Shown here: in pieces, positions 1 to 11,808 of the stretch
Layout of the letters: each line of letters opens with the position of its first letter
Numbering within the stretch: position 1 is the stretch's first letter
From: Geotrypetes seraphini
Taxonomy: Eukaryota > Chordata > Amphibia > Gymnophiona > Dermophiidae
Assembly: GCF_902459505.1 (NCBI RefSeq)
Contig: NC_047095.1
Location: forward strand, 115,631,380 to 115,695,379
Direction: 5' to 3'
Length of the DNA: 64,000 nt
Notes under the pieces: generated by a model
What the model was told of the DNA's origin: nothing
Databases searched by the model: none
What the model saw: only the letters and a program-made list of their open reading frames with translations
Program-made: the position numbers and the translations under genes

Positions 1-1116
1 TTTGACATCTATACCAGTACAGCAATCCACATGTCAATCCTTATGGTTGAACTCCAAGATTCAAATTGTCGAGTCTAAGATCCTCTGGAAGCATTGGCTA
101 CAGGCAGATATTCGTACTTTAGATGATGTGTTATTAAATGGGAAAATGCTTGATTTTTCAGGACTGCAACAAACATTCGGCATTACAAAGTCTCTATCAT
201 ATAAATAGTTGCAGTTGCAGCAGGCCATTCAGAAGGGGTTCCCTGATTGGCAAAATTTAAAAAATCAGTATAGCTTGCTGGGCCTATGCTTCCAGATAGA
301 TTTGCTAGGGCATCAGGCAGCCAAGTGGTATAAATTAATATCTGACTATATGAATAAAAAAACAAAAAATAAGCTTGAGAGACAATTGGAGCATTGAGAT
401 TAAGCAGCAGATTTCTGCTACTCAATGACCACGGATTTGGACTTGGAGGATGAGATGTACAGCGTCAGCATCTATAAGACAAACATGGTTTTATTTGTTA
501 CATAGAAGTTTTTGGACCTCTGTTCGTTTACAAAAGTTGAACTGTTCTAAGTCTAATAGATGCTGGCACTGTCATCTTGACGTAGGGACACTGGATCATT
601 TATTATTCTATTGTCCTTTGATACTTAACTTTTGGAGATCCATATGGGGGCAAATCAACTTGATACTGGAATCCTCAATTCCATTGACCTATGAGATGGT
701 AAATTGTGGGACTTCATTACAGACCAAACCTTTATTAGACAGGCAGAGAGGTAGGCTCTTTATGATTATGACTGGGATAGCCATCCAAATGATCACTAGA
801 AATCGGAAGAATTGTGACAGACTCCAATTTACCTTTTGGTGGAAATTTTTATGTTTATAGTATAAATATGAGAAAATTTATTCGGAAACATCGTGCCATA
901 ATAAGAAGTTTAAATTAATATGGAGTCCATTGACAAAGTTTGTTCATTCTGATTTGTTGAATTACACCTTGATTTTCCCTTTTAGATTGCATATCCAGGA
1001 TGGGTGGGAGGGGGGGGGGTTTATATATTTAACAAGTGTTGTCTGGGATTTTAATTTCATGTATAATTTAAAGCATTTCTTTTTGTTCTCCATCTAGGGT
1101 GGGGGGAGGGAGGGAC
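1..1116 (+). mobile_element. L1-type LINE, 3' end of ORF2 plus 3' UTR
   Basis: Reading frames at 2-397 and 450-860 resemble the C-terminal part of L1 ORF2. The second carries the L1-type CCHC knuckle (C-x2-C-x8-H-x4-C, around RCWHC...FYC) followed by an FW motif, as seen in L1 tails. The copy is broken by an in-frame stop at 206-208 and a frame change between 397 and 450. An AT-rich and G-rich 3' UTR follows and ends where a CR1 in the opposite orientation begins. The left end lies outside the window. Confidence 0.7.
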
Positions 1117-3236
1117 ATAAGAACATAAGCAGTGCCTCTGCTGAGTCAGACCAGAGGTCCATCACGCTCACGCGGCGGCCCATCAGGTCCAGGACCTGTA
1201 TAGTAATCCTCTATCTATACCCTTCTATCCCCTTTTCCTTCAGGAAATTATCTAATCCCTTCTTGAATACCAAAACCATACTCTGTCCTATCACACCCTC
1301 TGGAAGCGCATTCCAGGTGTCCACCACCCTTTGGGTGAAGAAGAACTTCCTAGCATTGGTTCTGAATTTGTCCCTTCTTAATTTTTCCAAATACCCTTTC
1401 GTTCTTGTAGTTTTCGAATGTTTGAAGAATCTGTCTCTCTCCACTTTCTCAATGCCCTTCATGATCTTGTAAGTCTCTATCATGTCCCTTCTAAATCTCT
1501 GCTTCTCCAGAGAAAAGAGCCCTAGTTTCTCTAATCTTTCAGCATATGAAAGGTTTTCCATACCTTTTATCAATCGTGTCGCTCTATTCTGAACCCTCTC
1601 GAGTATCGCCATATCCTTCTTAAGGTACTCCAGATGCGGGCACACCATCACCCAATACAATGGCAGGATAACTTCTTTCGTTCTGGTTGTAACACCTTTC
1701 TTGATAGTACCCAGTATTCTATTCGCCTTCTTAGAGGCCGCTGTGCACTGTGCCGACGGCTTCATTGTGTTGTCCACTATTACCCCCAAGTCCTTTTCTT
1801 GGGTACTTTCACCCATTACCAGCCCTCCCATCGTATAGCTGTACTTCGGGTTTCTGTTTCCTACATGCAAGACTTTACATTTCTCTACATTAAACTTCAT
1901 CTGCCATCTCGTCGCCCACTCTTCTAGTTTGTTCAGGTCCCTTTGTAAATCTTCACAGTCCTCTTTAGTCCCAACTCCACTAAATAATTTGGTGTCGTCT
2001 GTGAATTTTAATACTTCACACTTCGTCCCTGTTTCTAGATCATTTATAAATACATTGAACAGCAGCGGTCCGAGTACCGACCCCTGCGAAACACCACTCG
2101 TGACCCTCCTCCAGTCCGAGTAGTGGCCCTTCACTCCTACCCTTTGCTTTCTACCCGCCAACCAATTTTTGATCCATCTATGTACGTCTCCTTCCACCCC
2201 ATGGTTCTTCAGTTTCCATAGTAGGCGTTCATGGGGTACCTTGTCAAAGGCTTTTTGGAAATCTAAGTACAGTGGTGCCTCACACAACGAACTTAATTGG
2301 TTCCAGGAGCAAGTTTGTTATGCGAAAAGTTCGTTATGTGAAACGCGTTTTACCATAACAATACATGTTAAAAAAAATAATTCGTTCTGTAGCATAAAAT
2401 ATGCTAAGATGACATAAAAAAAGATAAATTTTTTGTTATTATTTTTATTTAGATACATCTAAAAACATAATTGTTTTTTAAAACAACACACATTTTTTAA
2501 ATTTAAAGACAGACTAAGTAGAGTCTAATTTTACAGTGAGAGAGGGCAGAGTCTCAGCGGCAAAAACTGGGACTTAACTGTTCATTTTTTTTTTTTTTTT
2601 CTAGCATCGGGGAAGCGGCGAGAGTAGCTCCGCCCCCCCCCAACGCATCAGCAGTAGGCGCCGGGCCCCTGCGAGCCGACGGTCCGCCACTGCACAGGGA
2701 GCCAGGCGGAGAGAGGGCAGTTAAGCGCAGTGCCTGCGCGGAAGGATGCAGCTCGGGCGACTTCGTTGTGTGAAACGAAGTTCGTTGTAGGAAGCAAGAC
2801 ATGAAGTTCGTTGTGCGCAGCATTCGCTGTGCGAGGCGTTCGTTATGCGAGGCACCACTGTATACGATGTCTATGGGGTCCCCTTTGTCCATCCATTTGT
2901 TAATTCCTTCGAAGAAGTGCAATAAGTTCGTTAGGCACGATCTTCCCTTGAAGAAGCCATGTTGGCTTGTTTTCATCAGTTTATTCCTTTCTAGATGCTC
3001 GTCGATGCTGTCTTTTATCAGCGCTTCCGCCATCTTCCCCGGAACCAAAGTCAAACTTACCGGTCTGTAGTTCCCTGGGTCACCTCTCGATCCTTTTTTA
3101 AAGATGGGCGTAGCATTAGCTATCTTCCAATCCTCTGGGATCGTGCCTGTTTTCAGGGATAGATTACAAACCTGCTGTAGTAGCTCCGCTATTTCCTCCT
3201 TTAGTTCTTTCAATACCCTAGGGTATTTCTGATTGA
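1117..3236 (-). mobile_element. CR1-like LINE, 5'-truncated, RT region
   Basis: On the minus strand this encodes RT motif A (LDFQKAFD), motif B (SQGSVLGPLLFN) and a motif C variant (FTDD where F/Y-A-DD is usual), then the conserved C-terminal domain ending EGYR-stop near 1211. The RT is split by a Tigger-like MITE at 2270-2860; coding resumes at 2863 and runs to about 3213. The 3' end (left) carries the CATAAGAA octamer-type tail typical of CR1-clade elements. The 5' part of the element is missing. CR1 is the best fit; a closely related Jockey-superfamily clade cannot be excluded. Confidence 0.8.
2270..2860. mobile_element. Tc/mariner (Tigger-like) MITE
   Basis: The terminal inverted repeats begin CAGTGGTGCCTCRCA and are flanked by a TA duplication (2268-2269 and 2861-2862). 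The interior has no transposase and is rich in TTCGTTRTG-type subterminal repeats. It interrupts the RT reading frame of the surrounding CR1, so it is younger than that LINE. Confidence 0.8.
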
Positions 3237-3239
3237 TTG

Positions 3240-3763
3240 TAAGTACTATCTCTGATGATAATTCTGTGTATTATTTGAAAGCACTGTTCCAGATTTGAAA
3301 ATCACTAAAGTTTAAAAAAAAAAAAAGAAAAGAAAAGAAAATACTGGGGCGTGATCCCAATTGGTGCTGCTTTAAGTTGCAGTAACTGCACATTTGACCA
3401 CAGCTTGGTAAAAAGGCCCCTTGTTGAGGCATTCGATAAATTGATTAGTCTCTGTGAGGATAAGCTGCAGGCTCCGATATGCGCTTGTAAGCAGAGAATG
3501 ACAAGAGGACAGGTACCAGCAGTTAACTGCGGGGCAGAGACGGGGACAGTGCCAGTGAGGCTGTTCCAATTAGATAGAACAGCATCTATAAAATGCTAGT
3601 ACGGGTACAAGGTCCTTTATCTGAAATTCTGAAAGATGTGTCACATCCACGCAAGCTTGAAGGCCTTCCAGACGCAGCCCCAAGCTCCAGGAAGAAGTGA
3701 AGAGGTCGTCTGGGGTGGAACAGGGCAGTGCTGGGGTGGAATGAGGTGGGGGGGGGTCACATG
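3240..3763. other. Unassigned stretch
   Basis: An A-rich run sits at about 3313-3340, followed by unique-looking sequence and a fragment (3640-3720) resembling the interior of the TAGGGTTACC foldback family. No gene is supported. Confidence 0.3.
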
Positions 3764-4072
3764 TAGGGTTACCAGATTTATTACTTAATCCGGACCCCTA
3801 GACCTGCCCCTAGGCCCATCCAGTTCCACCCACCCCCACTCCATTACATCCCAGTCCCGACCCCAATCCTGCTCTAGCCCCACTCCAGCCCTGCCCCCCC
3901 CCCACTGCCTGCTCTCGTTCTATGTGCAGGTGCCCTCCTGCCCGACGCGATTTTGAGGAAACTTTTCAAAACCTGGAGAAAGTGCTGGGTTTTGAAAAGC
4001 CGCCTGGACCTCCGAACATGTTCTCGAAAAGGAGGACATGGCCGTGGCAACCCTTGACTTCTGGTAACCCTG
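3764..4072. mobile_element. hAT-like foldback, TAGGGTTACC family
   Basis: Termini are TAGGGTTACCAGA and CTGGTAACCCTG. Flanking octamers GTCACATG and GTCAAGTG match at 6 of 8. An internal hairpin pairs TTTTCAAAACC with GGGTTTTGAAAAG. The same family recurs at about 7419, 10432, 11539, 23708 and 35980, two of which have 7/8 matching 8-bp duplications. Confidence 0.65.
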
Positions 4073-4110
4073 GTCAAGTGTCCTCTTTTTTCCTCCACAG
4101 AAAATATGGT

Positions 4111-4805
4111 AAGTTTCAAGTTTCAAGTTTATTAAGTCTTGATGAATCGCCTATATAATTTGCTAGGCGATGTACAATAAAAATGACATGTATTAATAAA
4201 TGAAACAAGTACAATGTTAAAAATGACATAAAAACAAATTTGTTGTGTGAACATATAACATACTTTACAAACTGATCAAAAGCTTAATTTCACAATAATG
4301 TGAGGGTAAAACATACAAGACATGTGAGGTTAAATGGGGAAATAGTTACAATTTTGATAGAAGAGGAGAAGAAACATAAAAGGGCAAAACAAAAGGTGGG
4401 TAAAAGATGGCTGTTTTAATAAAAAAAAAAAAAAAAAGAAAAAACCGAAAATGTATATAAGATTAACAATTTTTACTACTCATACGCATCTTTAAAAAGA
4501 AAAGTTTTTAGCATTTTTTTAAACTGTGTTAGGTCTTTTAGTTCTCTGATGTGTTGGGGTAAAAGATTCCACGATTGAGGTGCATTAACTGAGAACATGT
4601 CCTGTCTTCTGGTTCCTATCATTTTAATAGATGGAACTGTAAGAAGATTAGTTGAGGATGACCGAAGTGAGCGTGTTGTACTATATGGGATAAGCCATCT
4701 GTTAATAAATTGGGGTTCATTGTAATTTAAAGCTTTGAACACCAAAAGCAACAATTTAAAGGTGAAGCGATGGCTCCTTCCCTGTCTTCCTCTTACCCTA
4801 ACCCA
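4111..4805 (-). mobile_element. L2-type LINE 3' end
   Basis: A minus-strand frame at 4476-4754 reads LLLVFKALN...WNLLPQHIREL...FKKMLKTFLF, the C-terminal signature of L2-clade ORF2. The 3' UTR ends in repeated AAACTTG units at the left. A sister copy lies in the opposite orientation at 5545-6285. Confidence 0.75.
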
Positions 4806-4814
4806 TTCTAGCTG

Positions 4815-5265
4815 GGTTCATAGACAACCCCGCGAAAGACAAAGGCGCGCGCCGACAACTGAGCGCAAGATGGAGGCGCGCGCTGAAGAAAATTACAGTT
4901 TTTAGGGGATCCGAGGGGGGGGGTTTGTTGGGGAGCCCCCCCAGTTTACTTAATAGAGATCGCGCCGGCGTTATGGGGGGTTTGGGGGGTTGTAACTGTC
5001 CACATTTTACTGTAAACTTAACTTTTTCCCTAAAAACAGGGAAAAAAGTGAAGTTTTCAGTAAAATGTGGGGGGTTACAACCCCCCAAACCCCCCACAAT
5101 GCCCCCACAACGCGACGCGATCTCTATTAAGTAAAGTGGGGGGGTTCACCCCCCACGCCCCCCTGTCGGAGCCCTAAAAACAGTAATTTTCTGCGGCATG
5201 CGCCCCTGCGCTGCGCTCAATTGCCTGGGCGCGCCTTTGTCCCGGCGCGCTTTTGACCTGACACC
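4815..5265. mobile_element. 451-bp palindromic DNA element, 9-bp target duplication
   Basis: Nearly the whole element is an imperfect palindrome with arms over 200 bp, centred near 5030. It begins GGTTCATAGACAA and ends GACCTGACACC. It is flanked by exact 9-bp direct repeats TTCTAGCTG (4806-4814 and 5266-5274). A second copy lies at 37384-37832 with its own exact 9-bp duplication. A 9-bp duplication with very long inverted repeats points to a Mutator-like (or Merlin-like) non-autonomous element; no transposase is present. Confidence 0.75.
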
Positions 5266-5274
5266 TTCTAGCTG

Positions 5275-5544
5275 CATCTGCCGTACATGAGAACAGGTGT
5301 AGACACAAAAAACTGAAAATGCAAAAGTTAGTCAGGGCTCAGGAATGTAGAAGTATGTGCTAACAAGATCTCCTCCTTCACTTGGCCTTCAACAAAAAAG
5401 TGTGTGTTTTCTTTCTTGCTACTCAAGAAGGTTTAAATTTACATATGTAGACTTTCCTGAAACACAAGTAAGACAGAAAGGATAGAAAAGGCTTGGGGGG
5501 GGGAGGGGGAGTTCTCTTGCATCTGCTACAAAACCGTATCTGGT
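5275..5544. other. Unassigned stretch between two L2 copies
   Basis: AT-rich sequence with a short G-rich run at about 5493. I see no gene or recognisable repeat. Confidence 0.3.
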
Positions 5545-6285
5545 ATGTCACCAGACTATCTTTACCCCCACTTCAACCTGTTGATTAAATCCCATTGGCT
5601 TCCTATAAGCCATCGTATCACCTTTAAATTACTGCTTTTGGTGTTCAAAGCCCTACACTTTAATGAACCACAATTTATTAACAGATGGCTTATCCCATAT
5701 AGTACAACAAGATCACTTCGTTCATCTTCATTTAATCTTCTTTCAGTGCCTTCTATTAAAATGATAGGAACTAGAAGACAAGACATGTTCTCAGTTATGG
5801 CCCCACATTCTTGGAATCTTTTACCACAATACATTAGAGAACTAAAAGACCTAACACTGTTTAAAAAAACGTTAAAAACCTTCCTCTTTAAAGATGCGTA
5901 TGGATCTTAGGACAAAGAAAAATCGATTATCTTCATACCATTACCGAGTTTTCTAGTTGTTTTTATTTTTTTAAAACAACCATTTTAACCTCCCTTTTTG
6001 TTTTTCCCTTTTATGTTTTTTCTTCTCTTCTATCAAAAATTGTAACTATTCCCCCTCTTAACCACACATGTCTTGTATGTTTTACCCACAAAATTATTTT
6101 AAACTTATGTTTACACTCAGTTTATTAAGTGTGTTAAATTTTAACTAACATCAGATTTGTTTTTATGTCACCATTAATATTGTGCTTGTTTCATTTATTA
6201 ATATATGTTAATATTATTGTACATCGCCTAGCAATTTAAATAGGCGATTCATCAAGAATAAATAAACTTGAAACTTGAAACCTGA
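5545..6285 (+). mobile_element. L2-type LINE 3' end
   Basis: An open frame (5545-5910) reads HWLPI-x5-FKLLLLVFKAL...WNLLP...LKTFLFKDAY, the L2 ORF2 C-terminus, followed by an AT-rich 3' UTR and repeated AAACTTG units. It is the inverted partner of 4111-4805, giving roughly 700-bp inverted repeats around the palindromic element. Confidence 0.8.
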
Positions 6286-6299
6286 ACTATAATAATAAG

Positions 6300-6908
6300 A
6301 GCTCCCGCAGAATAACTATGTTCGCTTTTCCCTCACTGAAATCGTGTCGTCTTAAAAGATTCCTCGAACGAACCTTCTCTTTTCAAGCGGCCAAACTAAA
6401 TTCATGGCTCGCCCAAATTATATTTGACGCCTCTTCATATCTCCACTTTAGAAAAAAGCTCAAAACTCTACTTTTCAATGGACCAAATCCTTAATGCTCC
6501 CCACTTCCGCCTTAATGTTCCCCTTCTCCACATTAGAAAACAGATCAAAATCTCTTCTTTGCAACAGATCAAATCCTTAACCCTCCCCTCCCCCTCCTCA
6601 ACGCTTCCCACCTCTTCCTTTACTTTTTCCCCACCCTTCCAAGATTTTGCTCCACCCTCTCATCTAATATGCTTTGTTCCCCCTTCTCATAAATCCAATT
6701 GTATTCTCTTACAGTACATACTATATATGCTCTGTATTAGCCCTTCCCTCACCTAAATTGTCAATGTAAACTAGTTTTGACCTTTCGATTGCCTTGCTAT
6801 GTTCTTCTTTTCTCAATCGCACTGTATGTAATTCATCTATTTGTTGTGAACCGCCTAGAACTCCCTGGGTATGGCGGTATACAAAAAAATAAATTATTAT
6901 TATTATTC
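6300..6908 (+). mobile_element. L2-type LINE 3' end with ATT repeat tail
   Basis: Encodes a degraded L2 C-terminus (FRKKLKTLLFN-like near 6455-6480). The 3' UTR ends in TTGTGAACCGCCTAGAACTCC and a (TTA)n tail, typical of L2-type 3' ends. Confidence 0.65.
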
Positions 6909-6953
6909 TCTGCACCGTATGATATCATGAGAGAGAAGGGAGAAAAACATGTA

Positions 6954-7056
6954 GAGGGGCATTATCGAAAGGAACGTCTAAGTCCGTTTTCGTCTAAGTC
7001 CAAGTGCCAACTTAGGCTGGTTTTTGGACGTTTTTCTCTTTCGATTTTGAGCCCCT
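6954..7056. repeat. Short MITE-like foldback
   Basis: The ends GAGGGGCATTATCGAAAG and CTTTCGATTTTGAGCCCC are imperfect inverted repeats around about 60 bp. No clear target duplication was found. Confidence 0.4.
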
Positions 7057-7108
7057 TAGCGTGATCTTTATTCCCTACCATAAGATAGAAGGGAGGAAGC
7101 ACCTATAA

Positions 7109-7293
7109 CAGGGTTGTCCAGCATCGATCCTTGAGAGCTGCAATCCAGTTGGGTTTTCAGGCTCTCCCCAATGAATTTTGCATGAGATCTATTTGCAAGT
7201 ACAGCTTCCATTTTATGCAACTAGATCTCTTGCATATTCATTGGGGAAATCGTGAAAACCCAACCTGGTGAGGGCCGAGGTTGGACACCCCTG
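7109..7293. mobile_element. hAT foldback MITE (CAGGGGT... family)
   Basis: Both arms carry CAATCCAGTTGGGTTTTCAG-type sequence in inverted orientation around a centre with ATGCAT-type motifs; the ends are CAGGGTTGTCC and GGACACCCCTG. Same family as the copies at 10837, 24187, 25007, 28349 and 39983, of which the 25007 and 28349 copies have exact 8-bp duplications. Confidence 0.7.
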
Positions 7294-7418
7294 CCCTAAA
7301 TCAGGTAACATTATGGGATAAAAGTTAAGGATCACCTAGGATGGCTTTTATACCCTACATCTTGTGATACTATGGAATAAAGGAATACCTGTATACCATA
7401 ATATAGAAGGAAGGTATC

Positions 7419-7677
7419 TAGGGTTACCAGATGTCCGTGAAAACTCAGCAGTTTGTCTGGGTTTTGGAAAGCCCCGACGAGCTCTGGCCACGTCTGGAAG
7501 GCATCTGAGCGTCTGAGGATGATGTCACACACATCCGCGCATGCTCCAGGCCCTCCAGATGCGATCAGAGCTTGTCGGGAGAAGAAGTGAGGATGTGGGA
7601 TCAGGGGGTGAAGGCAAAGATAAACTAGGCAGGACCATGTGTCCGGGGTTTTGTGGCCCAAAAATATGGTAACACCT
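7419..7677. repeat. Degraded TAGGGTTACC-family foldback
   Basis: Ends TAGGGTTACCAGA and GGTAACACCT. The interior hairpin is diverged and no target duplication is visible. Confidence 0.45.
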
Positions 7678-8412
7678 GGGATAGTCTTTCCATAATGTGG
7701 GGACAGGGAAAATTTGTCCCTGTGTCATTCTCTGTTACAGACAGCATTCACAGTAGGTAGAAAAACTTGCACAGTGTGAAAGGATGAGATTAACTGCTAG
7801 CCAAGCTCCAACACAAGTGTCCCACCTACTGGAAAGCCTGTGAGCAATACCAAGTCTTGGCAATTGAGGCCAAGTGTTCTACAGCGAAGAAGCAGTAACA
7901 GAAAGTGTCGAGACAAAAGTCATTTTTCCACCCTAACTCTTCTGGGAGAGGGAATGAGTTGAAGATTGATCTGGGTTGGGAGGACCTCCTCAAAGTCCAT
8001 GAGGAAGTTTACAAGAGTAAGCAAATTCGGAATGTAAACCAGGAAGAACCGCAATACAGAGAGCAATGAACGGGCAACCGAATATAAAATAGATAACTCG
8101 TGTTTTGTTTTGTTTTTTAATCAGGAGGAAATGTGTTGGGTTAATTGCAGGCCTTTGATGGAAGGATTGCTCTGTAGAACAGCACAAGGATAGGGTGAAT
8201 GATTAACCGGATGCCTTTGTCTTAAACTAACACTTATCTTCAGGTCTTAGCATTTTTTGATTCTCCAGAGATTTTAGCAAACAGGTGCCTTGGTTAGGCA
8301 GTTTCAGCTAGATGCTTTCTACTTGCTTCAGAATTGTTTTAAAGAGAAACCCTGCCTGGTCTCAAGAGTGAATAATTCACCTTCCCTTTTTCTCTCTGTT
8401 TCTCCCAAACTC
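7678..8412. other. Unassigned stretch
   Basis: Unique-looking sequence. Short open frames occur but lack splice context or family resemblance. No gene is supported. Confidence 0.3.
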
Positions 8413-8455
8413 ATAAGAACATAAGAATAGCCTTTCTGGGTCAGACCAATGGTCA

Positions 8456-9332
8456 TAAGAACATAAGAACTGCCATCAACGGATCAGACCTTTGGTCCAT
8501 CAAGTCCGGCGATCCGCACACGCGGAGGCCCAGCCAGGTGTACACCTGGCGTAATTTTAGTCACCCATATCCCTCTATGCCTCTTGTAAGGAGATGTGGC
8601 ATCTAGTTTGCTTTTAAATCCTAGAACGGTGGATTCCACAATAACCTCCTCTGGGAGAGCATTCCAGGTGTCCACCACTCGTTGCGTGAAGCAGAACTTC
8701 CTGATATTTGTCCTGGACTTGTTCCCCCTTAGCTTCAGTCCATGTCCTCTTGTCCGTGTCACATTGGACATTGTAAATCATTTTTTTTTCCTGCTCTATT
8801 TGTCGATTCCTTTCAGTATTTTGAAAGTCTCGATCGTATCCCCTCGCAGTCTCCTTTTCTCAAGGGAGAACAATCCCAGTCTCTTAAGTCGTTCCTCGTA
8901 TTCCAAGTTCTCCATACCTTTTATTAGCTTCGTTGCTCGTCTCTGCACCCTACCCAGCAGTTTTATATCATTTTTTAGGTTGGGAGACCAATGTTGGACA
9001 CAGTATTCCAAGTGTGGCCTGACCATTGCCCTATAAAGTGGCATTATAACTTCCTCCGATCTACTCGTGATTCCTTTCTTTATCTTGCCTAACATTCTAT
9101 TTGCTTTCTTTGCTGCTGCCGCGCATTGTGTCGATGGTTTCAGGGTCCTATCTATCAGTACACCCAGGTCCTTTTCTTGTTCGCTCTTACCCAGAGTTGC
9201 ACCTGACATTCTATACTCGTGTTCCTTGTTCTTTCTGCCTAAAAGCATTACTTTGCACTTTTCCACATTAAACTTCATCTGCCATTTCTCCGCCCATTTC
9301 TCTAACTGACACAAGTCACTCTGGAGTTCCAT
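8456..9332 (-). mobile_element. CR1-like LINE 3' end
   Basis: Minus-strand frames encode [32 protein letters not shown] and the conserved C-terminus TRGHGLKLRG...VVDTWNALPEE. A frame change occurs near the T run at about 8779-8787. The 3' tail is CATAAGAACATAAGAA-type; a truncated second tail abuts it at 8413-8455. Confidence 0.8.
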
Positions 9333-9970
9333 CAAGCCCAGTAGCCCATTCTGATGGTGACCAATCCAGGTCCCTAGTACCTGGCCAAAACCCAAGGAGT
9401 AGCAACATTCCAGCATCTCAAAGAATAGCGAGATTCTAGAACCCCAATAAGAGAACATTCCATAGCTGAGATTATGATGTCATTATGCCTCATTCCACAG
9501 TGCCTCAGAGCCAACCTCAGCAGTGATGTTACAATGGCTTGATTGCCTATACTTGGCTCACGTAAGAACATATGAATAGCCATATTGGGTCAGACCAATG
9601 GTCCTTATAGCCCAATCCAGGTCCTTAGTACCTGACCAAAACTAAGGAGTAGCAACATTCCAGAATCTCATAGAATAGCAAGATTCTGGAACTCCAATGA
9701 GAGAACATTCCAAAGCTGAGATTGTGATGTCAACCTCATCAGTCATGTTTCAACAGCTTCATTGACCTATACTTGGCTCACGTAAGAACATATGAACATA
9801 TGAATTGCCATTCTGGATCAAACCATTGATCCATCAAACCCAGTAGCCTGTTCTCATGGTGGCCAATCCAGGTCGCTAGTACCTGGCCAAAACCCAAGGA
9901 GTAGCAACATTCCATGCAACTGATCCAGGGCAAGCAGTGGCTTCCCCCAAGTCTTTCTCAGTAACAGACT
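9333..9970 (-). repeat. Iterated CR1 3'-end and spacer fragments
   Basis: Three partial iterations of the same block: a CR1 3'-end piece (CCAATCCAGGTCCCTAGTACC, AGTAGCAACATTCCA) followed in two of them by a spacer with GAGATTRTGATGTCA and ATACTTGGCTCACGTAAGAA. Spacer relatives lie at 15030-15100, 16020-16120 and 38505-38605. Confidence 0.5.
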
Positions 9971-9989
9971 ATGAACTTTTCCTCCAGGA

Positions 9990-10431
9990 AATTGTCCAAA
10001 TCTTTCTTAAAACCAGCTTCTACATGTCTTCTTCAGACACACTGTCCTCAGCCTTCTCAGTTGCAGTTCACACCCCTGACACTAGGAGCAGGTTAGCACT
10101 AGCAGGAGCATCATAGAACTGCAACCTCTGGTCTGGACTGACATGTTGCATAACAGCACTGGGAGAATTACTGTGGCTTTAGCTTCCCAGACCTATGGTG
10201 CTTGCTCTGACCTTAAAAACTCTTAAGGATGCTAAAAGCAGCCCACCTGATGTCCACTGGGCAAACAAGAAGAAAGGTATAGACTGTTGAGGCCCCATGA
10301 CTAGCTGTTGTAGGGTTGCCACAACAGCTAGTCATGGGGCGAGCTCAAAAAAAGAGGACACTTGAGCTCGCCCCATTCTGCCCCCAGTCTCACCTCCAGC
10401 TCTGCGTCATTTCACCCCCCTGCCCCCCGCC
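9990..10431. other. Unassigned stretch with a short inverted repeat
   Basis: Mostly unique. A short inverted repeat (CCCCATGACTAGCTGTTG and its complement) lies at about 10293-10340. No gene is seen. Confidence 0.3.
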
Positions 10432-10721
10432 TAGGGTTACCAGATTTTCCATCGGGAAAATCTGGACCCCTATACGCCCCCAGGTCCACCTAGTTCCACC
10501 CATCCCCGCCCTGTCATGCCCTGGTCCCGCCCCAATCCCGCCCCAGCTCCGCCTCCAATCCCACCACAGCCCTGCCCCCCCCACACACACTGCCTGCCGC
10601 TCACACGTGGATGCTCTACTGCGCAAAGGAAAGCTTTCAAAACTTGGACGAAGTGCCGGGTTTTGAAAAGCTGTTCAGATTCCCGGACATGTCCGGGAAA
10701 TCCGCACATCTGATAACCCTG
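10432..10721. mobile_element. TAGGGTTACC-family foldback
   Basis: Starts TAGGGTTACCAGATTTTCC and ends CTGATAACCCTG. The central hairpin pairs TTTCAAAACTTGG with CCGGGTTTTGAAA. No target duplication was recognised. Confidence 0.6.
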
Positions 10722-10836
10722 CATAAACAGCACCTCCTTGGCGCTACAGTTTCAAACTTCGGACAGCCGACAACCGGCAATGTTAGCAACCTGATCCTGC
10801 TGCCATTGGCTTGGCCCGGAAGCTGTTACGCTACAG

Positions 10837-11372
10837 CAGGGATCTCAAAGTCCCTCCTTGAGGGCCGCAATCCAGTCGGGTTTTCAGGATTTCCCCAATG
10901 AATATGCATTGAAAGCAGCGCGTGCACATAGATCTCATGCATATTCATTGGGGGAATCCTGGAGATCTCATGCATATTCATTGGGGGAATCCTGGAGATC
11001 TCATGCATATTCATTGGGGAAATCCTGGAGATCTCATGCATATTCATTGGGGGAATCCTGGAGATCTCATGCATATTCATTGGGGAAATCCTGGAGATCT
11101 CATGCATATTCATTGGGGAAATCCTGGAGATCTCATGCATATTCATTGGGGGAATCCTGGAGATCTCATGCATATTCATTGGGGAAATCCTGGAGATCTC
11201 ATGCATATTCATTGGGGGAATCCTGGAGATCTCATGCATATTCATTGGGGGAATCCTGGAGATCTCATGCATATTCATTGGGGGAATCCTGGAGATCTCA
11301 TGCATATTCATTGGGGGAATCCTGAAAACCCGACTGGATTGCGGCCCTCAAGGAGGGACTTTGAGACTCCTG
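10837..11372. mobile_element. hAT foldback MITE with internal tandem expansion
   Basis: The termini are CAGGGATCTCAAAGTCCC and GGGACTTTGAGACTCCTG, with arms containing CAATCCAGTCGGGTTTTCAG in inverted orientation. Flanking octamers CGCTACAG and CCCTACAG match at 7 of 8. The centre is expanded by the 33-bp array listed separately, so this copy is roughly three times as long as its relatives (170-195 bp). Confidence 0.85.
10930..11325. repeat. 33-bp tandem array (about 12 copies)
   Basis: Twelve head-to-tail 33-bp units, each containing CATGCATATTCATTGGGG and AATCCTGGAGATCT. Variation is almost confined to G versus A at one site. Because 33 is a multiple of three, both strands show long open frames that are artefacts. 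The unit derives from the centre of the hAT foldback. Confidence 0.95.
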
Positions 11373-11538
11373 CCCTACAGCATACTGACTACATGGGAGC
11401 AGGAAGTCGCTGCAGAGTTAACGCTTACAGGACAGGCCGACGGCAGCAGGATCATTTTGCTAACACTGCCGGCTGACCAAAGTTTGGAAATTGCAGCACT
11501 GGAAGAGGTACATGAGCGTGGAGACAGGCCAACAGGAG

Positions 11539-11808
11539 TAGGGCTCCCAGATTTTTTCCAGAAAGAAAATCCGGACCCATGGCCATGTCCCCAAGGCCTA
11601 CTCAGTTCTGCCCCGTTCCTCCTGTCATACCCCGTTCTGCCCCCCCAGCCCTGCACCCAGACGGCATCTGCGCATGCCACGGACGCAACACAGCAACGGT
11701 ACGCGATTTTGACAAGAAGCTTTTCAAAACCCGGACGAAGTGCCGGGTTTTGAAAAGCTGTCTGGATCCCGAGGACATTACCTGGGGAAAATCCGGACAC
11801 CCGGTAAA
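11539..11808. repeat. TAGGG-family foldback, partial
   Basis: Starts TAGGGCTCCCAGA and ends in ATCCGGACACCCGGTAA. The internal hairpin TTTTCAAAACCCGG / CCGGGTTTTGAAAAG is well preserved. Confidence 0.5.

Noticed and set aside
3351-3599. Cys-rich frame with a CSNC motif, first considered a third Ly6 exon
   Set aside because: No phase-1 splice sites, no CC-x2-DLCN partner exon nearby, and the sequence looks like a repeat.
10930-11325. CRISPR-like regular repeats
   Set aside because: Units are contiguous without unique spacers, in a vertebrate intergenic transposon.
10826-11476. Open frames on both strands through a 33-bp array
   Set aside because: 33 is a multiple of three, so any stop-free unit gives a long frame; all three frames are open and none resembles a protein.
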